Part shown: positions 12,609-16,151 of the stretch, in pieces | Numbering within the stretch: the first letter of the stretch is position 1 | Layout of the letters: each line of letters starts with the position of its first letter | Assembly (NCBI GenBank): GCA_964568925.1 | Contig: CAZMSJ010000019.1 | Coordinates: 1 to 16,151 of the forward strand | Reading direction: 5' to 3' | Length of the DNA: 16,151 bases | Source of the DNA: CAYQUL01 sp964568925 | GTDB lineage: Bacteria; Patescibacteriota; Microgenomatia; UBA8517 | Notes under the pieces: generated by a model | The model's input: only the letters and a program-made list of their open reading frames with translations | Told to the model about the DNA's origin: nothing | The model's database searches: none | Translations under genes and position numbers: made by a program

Positions 12609-13472
12609 ATGAGAAAGGAAGTAATCATCGCAATTGTAATCGGAAGCCTTATTGGTATTTCTGGTGCCTATGTTTCATTAGGACAACGCACCACGCAGAG
12701 TGAACCCACAATAACTACATCCCCTGTTGCCCTCGATACTCCTACACCACAAACCAAAAGTATTACCTTTGAGGTTACAACACCGCTTGCTACAAGTGTG
12801 GCTAGTGAAACACCAATAACCGTGACTGGAATGGCTCATCAAGAGGCATCGGTCGTGTTAGACACTCCCCTTTCCCCTGTCTTTGCAGAAAGAACTGACT
12901 CAACATTTACAGCAAAGATGGCGCTCGAGGAAGGAGTTAACCCGGTTACTGTTTTAGAAATTGATCAAGAAGTGAAAGCAATTACCAGAGACATCTTGTA
13001 TGTACCTGGCAGCAAAGACTTATTAGTCAAAAGTGGCAGTATCACGGACATTACTGAAGGTGGCATTCAAATCAGACAAGATAATGGTGAAGTTTCAACG
13101 GTTAAAACTTCAAACGCCACCAAATATAAAAATGATTCAAAGACACTTAAAGAAATTAAAGCAACTGAAGTTGCAATTGGCGATACCATTTTTCTTGCAG
13201 GTCACATGGTAGACAAAATTTATTTTGCTGATTATGTATATGTCACTACTCTTGCAGCCAAAAGAGGTGCACCTGTTAAAGGAACCGTTAGTAAGTCGAC
13301 CAGTAAAGAAGTCATTGTTTCAGTAGATGGCAAGGACCAAGCCTTTACCCTTGCCAATTACCAAGTATATTCACTCACCAAAACAAACTTAACCAAAGTG
13401 AAAGCTCCCGTCACTGGACGAAACGTGATTATTCTACCCGCTTCCATACTTGTTTTAGAAGCTCGTGACTAA
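12609..13472 (+). CDS. Membrane-anchored extracytoplasmic protein with Ig-like domain
   Basis: The 287-aa protein starts MRKEVIIAIVIGSLIGISGA, a single N-terminal transmembrane helix (about 4-24), followed by a Thr/Pro/Ser-rich linker (about 28-50). Residues about 53-125 look like a bacterial Ig or glucodextranase-B-like domain (ITVTGMAHQEASVVL, then FTAKMALEEGVNPVTVLEID). Residues about 140-287 are beta-rich with two similar units, SGSITDITEGGIQIRQDNGE and KGTVSKSTSKEVIVSVDGKD, each followed by a KY or YQVY segment. This suggests a repeated OB- or SH3-like barrel. I know no function for this arrangement; a surface or envelope role is inferred. ATG 12609 is set by the promoter at 12570-12598. 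Confidence 0.7.
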   Translation: MRKEVIIAIVIGSLIGISGAYVSLGQRTTQSEPTITTSPVALDTPTPQTKSITFEVTTPLATSVASETPITVTGMAHQEASVVLDTPLSPVFAERTDSTFTAKMALEEGVNPVTVLEIDQEVKAITRDILYVPGSKDLLVKSGSITDITEGGIQIRQDNGEVSTVKTSNATKYKNDSKTLKEIKATEVAIGDTIFLAGHMVDKIYFADYVYVTTLAAKRGAPVKGTVSKSTSKEVIVSVDGKDQAFTLANYQVYSLTKTNLTKVKAPVTGRNVIILPASILVLEARD

Positions 13473-13474
13473 GT

Positions 13475-13480
13475 TATACT
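13475..13480 (+). promoter_or_regulatory. -10 box of the DMT permease gene
   Basis: TATACT, 7 nt before ATG 13488, just after the stop of the upstream gene (13470-13472). The -35 is weak (TTGTTT at 13450-13455, spacer 19). Read-through from 12609 is also possible. Confidence 0.5.
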
Positions 13481-13487
13481 ATCTTGT

Positions 13488-14399
13488 ATGCGAGCCCGCC
13501 CAAAAGCTTTTTTGATTCTCTTTATTGTTGCCATCATCTGGGGACTTGCATCTGTTGTTATTAAAGCAACCCTTGATGGAATTGAACCAGTTAGTTTTCT
13601 TGTATATCGCTTTGGTATTTCAAGTCTCTTGGCGCTTTTCTCATACAAAAAGATTTTGTCATTGCGCAAGAAGCCTGCTCAAACAAAAGGATTAGTACTT
13701 CTCTACTCCATTATTTCAACACCAGTTGCCCTAGGCCTCTTGTTTGCTGGAATGACTCAAAGTAGTGTCTTAACACTTGCCGTTTTTACAGCAATGGGTC
13801 CAATTATCTTAAGTGTCGCAGGTCATATCTTCTTTCATGAACACCTGACACACAAACAAAAACTAGGTGCAGCGATTGCCTTTATTGGATCACTTATCTC
13901 AATTGCTCCAGAGTTTTTTCACCACCAAGGGGTTGGCACCTTGTTTGGCTCAATTTTAATTTTCATCTACATCTTGGTTGATGCCTCCTCTGTTTTAGTA
14001 CTGAAGAAACTGCTTCGCACAGGAATAGATGGAACGGCTCTCACTCATCTCTCCTTTATTTGTGGATTTGTCTGTTTGCTTCCCTTTCTTTTTCTTACAA
14101 ACAGAGGCTTCTTTGGATCCCTTGTGACTCTCCCCGCCTCTATTCACCTTGGAGTGTTTTATATGGCTGTTTTATCAGGTACCGTTGCCTTTGCCCTCCG
14201 TGCCAAGGCACAAAAAACAGTTGGACTTTCAGAAGCAGGATTCATGGGATACCTCGTTCCAATTCTTTCAACGCTCTTTGCGGTCCTGTTTCTCTCTGAG
14301 AAAATTACAACTGAGTTCGCCATTGGGGCAATTGTCATTGCCCTTGGGGTATTTTTAATTGAATATCACAAACCTCACAAAAAACCCAAAAACTCTTGA
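13488..14399 (+). CDS. EamA/DMT-superfamily permease
   Basis: The 303-aa protein has ten hydrophobic helices arranged as two EamA halves (about 8-140 and 150-295). The first half opens LFIVAIIWGLASVVIKATLD and has FLVYRFGISSLLAL, the standard EamA signature of Arg in helix 2. The first half ends in FIGSLISIAP and the second in IVIALGVFLIEY, the typical repeat ends. It is a drug/metabolite-type transporter of the cytoplasmic membrane; the substrate cannot be read from sequence. The tail is basic (HKPHKKPKNS). The stop is TGA. It is followed by a strong terminator and may form a unit with 12609-13472, 15 nt upstream. Confidence 0.9.
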   Translation: MRARPKAFLILFIVAIIWGLASVVIKATLDGIEPVSFLVYRFGISSLLALFSYKKILSLRKKPAQTKGLVLLYSIISTPVALGLLFAGMTQSSVLTLAVFTAMGPIILSVAGHIFFHEHLTHKQKLGAAIAFIGSLISIAPEFFHHQGVGTLFGSILIFIYILVDASSVLVLKKLLRTGIDGTALTHLSFICGFVCLLPFLFLTNRGFFGSLVTLPASIHLGVFYMAVLSGTVAFALRAKAQKTVGLSEAGFMGYLVPILSTLFAVLFLSEKITTEFAIGAIVIALGVFLIEYHKPHKKPKNS

Positions 14400-14443
14400 T
14401 CAAAGAAGTTCGCCGGTATCTGGCTCAACCAGCCTGACCAAAT

Positions 14444-14469
14444 GGCGGGGATATTCTCCCCGCCTTTTT
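14444..14469 (+). terminator. Rho-independent terminator after the DMT permease
   Basis: Stem GGCGGGG (14444-14450) with CCCCGCC (14458-14464), 7-nt loop, five T. It is followed after one base by the rpmE -35 box. Confidence 0.9.
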
Positions 14470-14470
14470 C

Positions 14471-14499
14471 TTGCCTTGAACACTCTTTTCTGTTATACT
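14471..14499 (+). promoter_or_regulatory. Promoter of rpmE-prfA (leaderless)
   Basis: TTGCCT (14471-14476), a 17-nt spacer and TGT-TATACT with -10 at 14494-14499. ATG 14507 is 7 nt after the -10, so the start of transcription should be the start codon. Confidence 0.7.
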
Positions 14500-14506
14500 C
14501 TCCCCT

Positions 14507-14821
14507 ATGAAAGCTCAGATTCACCCAAAATATTTTGACGCAAAAGTTACTTGTTCTTGTGGAAACGAATTCACACTCGGTTCAACCGCACAAACAATTA
14601 CTGTTGACGTCTGTTCAGCATGCCATCCGTTCTACACAGGACAGATGAAATTCGTTGACACAAAGGGACGTGTTGATGCCTTCTTGGCAAAACAATCAAA
14701 AGTAACTGGAAAGCCACTTTCTAAGGCTGATCGACGTGCACAAAAGAAAAACGCTCGAATTGAACAAGAAAACGCTCGACCAGAGACGTTTGCTGAGTTT
14801 AAAAAGATCTCCAGTAACTAA
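14507..14821 (+). CDS. rpmE: Ribosomal protein bL31, zinc-binding form with C-terminal extension
   Basis: The 104-aa protein starts MKAQIHPKYFDAKVTCSCGN, continues with TVDVCSACHPFYTG and then MKFVDTKGRVDAF: the complete bL31 signature. Cys16, Cys18, Cys36 and Cys39 (CxC plus CxxC) mark the zinc-containing C+ type. The usual length is about 70 aa; here a lysine- and glutamate-rich tail from about residue 62 adds some 35-40 residues, probably contacting rRNA. bL31 forms an intersubunit bridge between 30S head and 50S. The stop TAA shares its last A with the ATG of prfA (TAATG), so the two are coupled. Confidence 0.96.
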   Translation: MKAQIHPKYFDAKVTCSCGNEFTLGSTAQTITVDVCSACHPFYTGQMKFVDTKGRVDAFLAKQSKVTGKPLSKADRRAQKKNARIEQENARPETFAEFKKISSN

Positions 14822-15522
14822 TGAATCCGACAAGCTCTTCTGCTTTTCTTGAAATCCGTGGTGCAACTGGTGGTGATGAAGCTAAATTGTGGGCAGTTGA
14901 TCTTCTTCGTATGTACTCCCGTGGAATTCCCTTGATGGGTTTTAAAGTGCTCCAAATTGATGATTTAACCATCCAAATCACAGGTTTTGACGTGTTTAAC
15001 ACCTTTAAGAACGAATCAGGGGTCCACCGCGTACAACGTGTTCCCTCAACTGAGAAACGAGGACGAATTCACACATCAACCGCGACAGTAGCCGTTTTGC
15101 CTGAAGTTTCAGAACGTGATGTTGTTATTAACCCTCAGGACCTTGAGATTAGTTTTACCCGCGCTGGTGGCCATGGTGGACAGAACGTAAACAAGGTTTC
15201 AACAGCAGTGCGTCTCGTTCACAAACCAACTGGAATTGTCGTTAACAGTCGCACTGAACGGTTCCAAGAGCAAAACAGAAAGATTGCCATGGATATTTTG
15301 CGTGCTCGACTCTGGGAAAAGGCAGAAGAAGAAAAGTTAAAGAGTGTAGCAAACTACCGAAGTGTCATTGGAAGTGGAAAAAGAAGTGAAAAGATTCGTA
15401 CCTACAACTTTCCTCAAGACCGGATTACTGACCACCGAATCAATAAATCATGGGGTAACCTTGAGTCAGCCCTCGACGGAAACATTACGAAAATGGTTAC
15501 CGCAACCAAAGATATTGTATAA
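14821..15522 (+). CDS. prfA: Peptide chain release factor 1 lacking domain 1
   Basis: The 233-aa protein releases the finished peptide at UAA/UAG. The GGQ motif is at 119-121 in GGHGGQNVN, and the stop-codon tripeptide is PST (75-77) in RVQRVPSTEKRGRIHTS, a PxT form as in RF1, not SPF as in RF2. The end carries YNFPQDRITDHRIN of RF1/RF2. E. coli RF1 has 360 aa with GGQ near 235, so about 115 residues are missing before GGQ. The protein begins at AFLEIRGATGGDEAKLWAVD, the start of domain 2, so the helical domain 1 is absent. Part of domain 2 (about 45-65) is also shortened. The start overlaps the rpmE stop, so no room exists upstream; this is not an assembly break. There is no SD. Confidence 0.93.
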   Translation: MNPTSSSAFLEIRGATGGDEAKLWAVDLLRMYSRGIPLMGFKVLQIDDLTIQITGFDVFNTFKNESGVHRVQRVPSTEKRGRIHTSTATVAVLPEVSERDVVINPQDLEISFTRAGGHGGQNVNKVSTAVRLVHKPTGIVVNSRTERFQEQNRKIAMDILRARLWEKAEEEKLKSVANYRSVIGSGKRSEKIRTYNFPQDRITDHRINKSWGNLESALDGNITKMVTATKDIV

Positions 15523-15527
15523 ACCTT

Positions 15528-16151
15528 TTACTGTTGTGGAGAAGAGAGCGTTGTCGTTACTTCAAGTACTTTTCCATCTCTCCAGAGTTTCAAGGTAACC
15601 GTGTCAGATGCTTTTAAGGTTGCAATCACTCCAGCCAATCCATCTTTGTTGTCAGCAATCTTTTGTCCATTTAACTCGGTAATAATGTCATCAACTTTAA
15701 TACCTGCTTTCTCGGCTGGTGACCCTGGTACGACCTCAGCAACATATGCTCCTTGTGGTACTTCATTCATCAAAGCTGACTGCTTAGAAATCATTTGATA
15801 TTGCACCCCTAAGAATGGTTTGCTGGCAAAAGCACCATTATTATTAAATTGCTCCAGTCCCTTTTTAACAACGTTAATGGGAATAGCAAAACCAATGTTT
15901 TGTGCTCCTTGGGCCACCGCAACGTTCACGGCAACTGCTTGGCCGATGGAGTTAAGTAATGGTCCTCCCGAGTTTCCTGGGTTAATTGCAGCATCAGTCT
16001 GTATAACGTTGTCCAATCGCTCTACAAAGCCTTCATATGCACTTCCGGCGGTTATACCACGTCCAAGCCCTGAGATGACTCCAGTTGTCACTGTATGACG
16101 AAATTCACCCAATGCAGTTCCAATGGCGATAGCAAATTGCCCCACCTTAAT
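15528..16151 (-). CDS. HtrA/DegP-type S1C serine protease, C-terminal part
   Basis: The frame is open to the right edge; 207 codons are visible and the N-terminus (anchor, catalytic His and Asp) lies outside. The catalytic Ser is in NPGNSGGPLLN, about residue 60 of the visible part, preceded by VGQFAIAIG and VTTGVISGLGR and followed by GFAIPINVV. A single PDZ domain follows (FLGVQYQMISKQ, then VPGSPAEKAGIKVDDIITELNGQ, then TVTLKLWRDGK). HtrA proteases degrade or refold damaged proteins outside the membrane; one PDZ is usual for DegS/HtrA forms of small genomes. It is convergent with prfA (5 nt between stops) with no terminator between. Confidence 0.93.
   Translation of the reverse strand: MKVGQFAIAIGTALGEFRHTVTTGVISGLGRGITAGSAYEGFVERLDNVIQTDAAINPGNSGGPLLNSIGQAVAVNVAVAQGAQNIGFAIPINVVKKGLEQFNNNGAFASKPFLGVQYQMISKQSALMNEVPQGAYVAEVVPGSPAEKAGIKVDDIITELNGQKIADNKDGLAGVIATLKASDTVTLKLWRDGKVLEVTTTLSSPQQ

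Noticed and set aside
14821..14823. Frameshift or assembly error as the cause of the short RF1
   Set aside because: The upstream bases are an intact bL31 gene ending in TAATG; no domain 1 remnant is found in other frames.
1..16151. Alternative genetic code with UGA read as an amino acid
   Set aside because: UGA ends the RluA, MBL-like, SHF-motif membrane and DMT genes at positions expected from their families.
1..16151. Mobile element, prophage, CRISPR or defence system
   Set aside because: No transposase, integrase, terminal repeats, direct-repeat arrays or known defence genes are visible on either strand.

Overview
The window looks like a chromosomal stretch of a small-genome bacterium, most likely of the Candidate Phyla Radiation (Patescibacteria, perhaps Microgenomates-like). 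This is inferred from gene style, not from a marker tree. The supporting observations are short, densely packed genes on both strands with few operons; almost no Shine-Dalgarno sequences; a release factor 1 that lacks its N-terminal domain; a tRNA without an encoded CCA; and many small membrane-anchored proteins of unknown function. UGA is used as a normal stop in several genes, so this is not one of the UGA=Gly lineages (Gracilibacteria or Absconditabacteria).

Layout, left to right. 1-325 (-) is the start of an MBL-fold hydrolase that leaves the window. 490-1050 (+) is a TPR protein, convergent with a two-gene operon at 3634-1047 (-): a KefB-type cation/proton antiporter followed by a membrane-anchored LytR_C-like protein. 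3746-4087 (+) is an orphan 113-aa gene with perfect promoter, SD and terminator. 5882-4142 (-) holds a polytopic membrane protein, a TraR/DksA zinc-finger protein and an RluA pseudouridine synthase, each with its own -10 box. 5912-6367 (+) is a small membrane protein with an SHFxxDMxPH motif. 6933-6376 (-) is elongation factor P. 7058-7142 is tRNA-Leu(CAA). 7189-8247 (+) is an anchored extracytoplasmic protein with a duplicated domain. 9139-8381 (-) is a GNAT-like protein. 10165-9233 (-) is an orphan four-cysteine protein with SD and terminator. 10688-10260 (-) is a membrane-anchored cupredoxin. 12538-10725 (-) is a degenerate MBL-like gene coupled to dnaB. 12609-13472 (+) is an anchored protein with an Ig-like domain, followed by an EamA/DMT permease at 13488-14399 (+). 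14507-15522 (+) is rpmE with a domain-1-less prfA. 15528-16151 (-) is the C-terminal part of an HtrA-type protease.

The most striking feature is regulatory. About 14 genes carry a TATAAT/TATACT-like hexamer ending only 5-10 nt before the start codon, so transcription should begin at or within a few nucleotides of the initiator codon. A fifteenth, the membrane gene at 5882, has the same box 13 nt upstream. Several of these have a good -35 at 16-18 nt. These genes should be leaderless, and genes inside operons are joined by 1-4 nt overlaps or a 2-nt gap, also without SD. Only two genes, both orphans, have a real leader with an AAGGAG SD, and both also have a strong rho-independent terminator. 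Two divergent gene pairs have interlocked promoters: one shares its -35, the other its -10.

The recognisable genes are mostly housekeeping: translation (EF-P, RF1, L31, RluA, tRNA-Leu), replication (DnaB), envelope quality control (HtrA) and ion homeostasis (KefB). I see no mobile element, CRISPR array, phage module or defence island. No gene-free stretch exceeds 300 bases; the longest gaps are 326-489, 8248-8380, 6934-7057 and 14400-14506.
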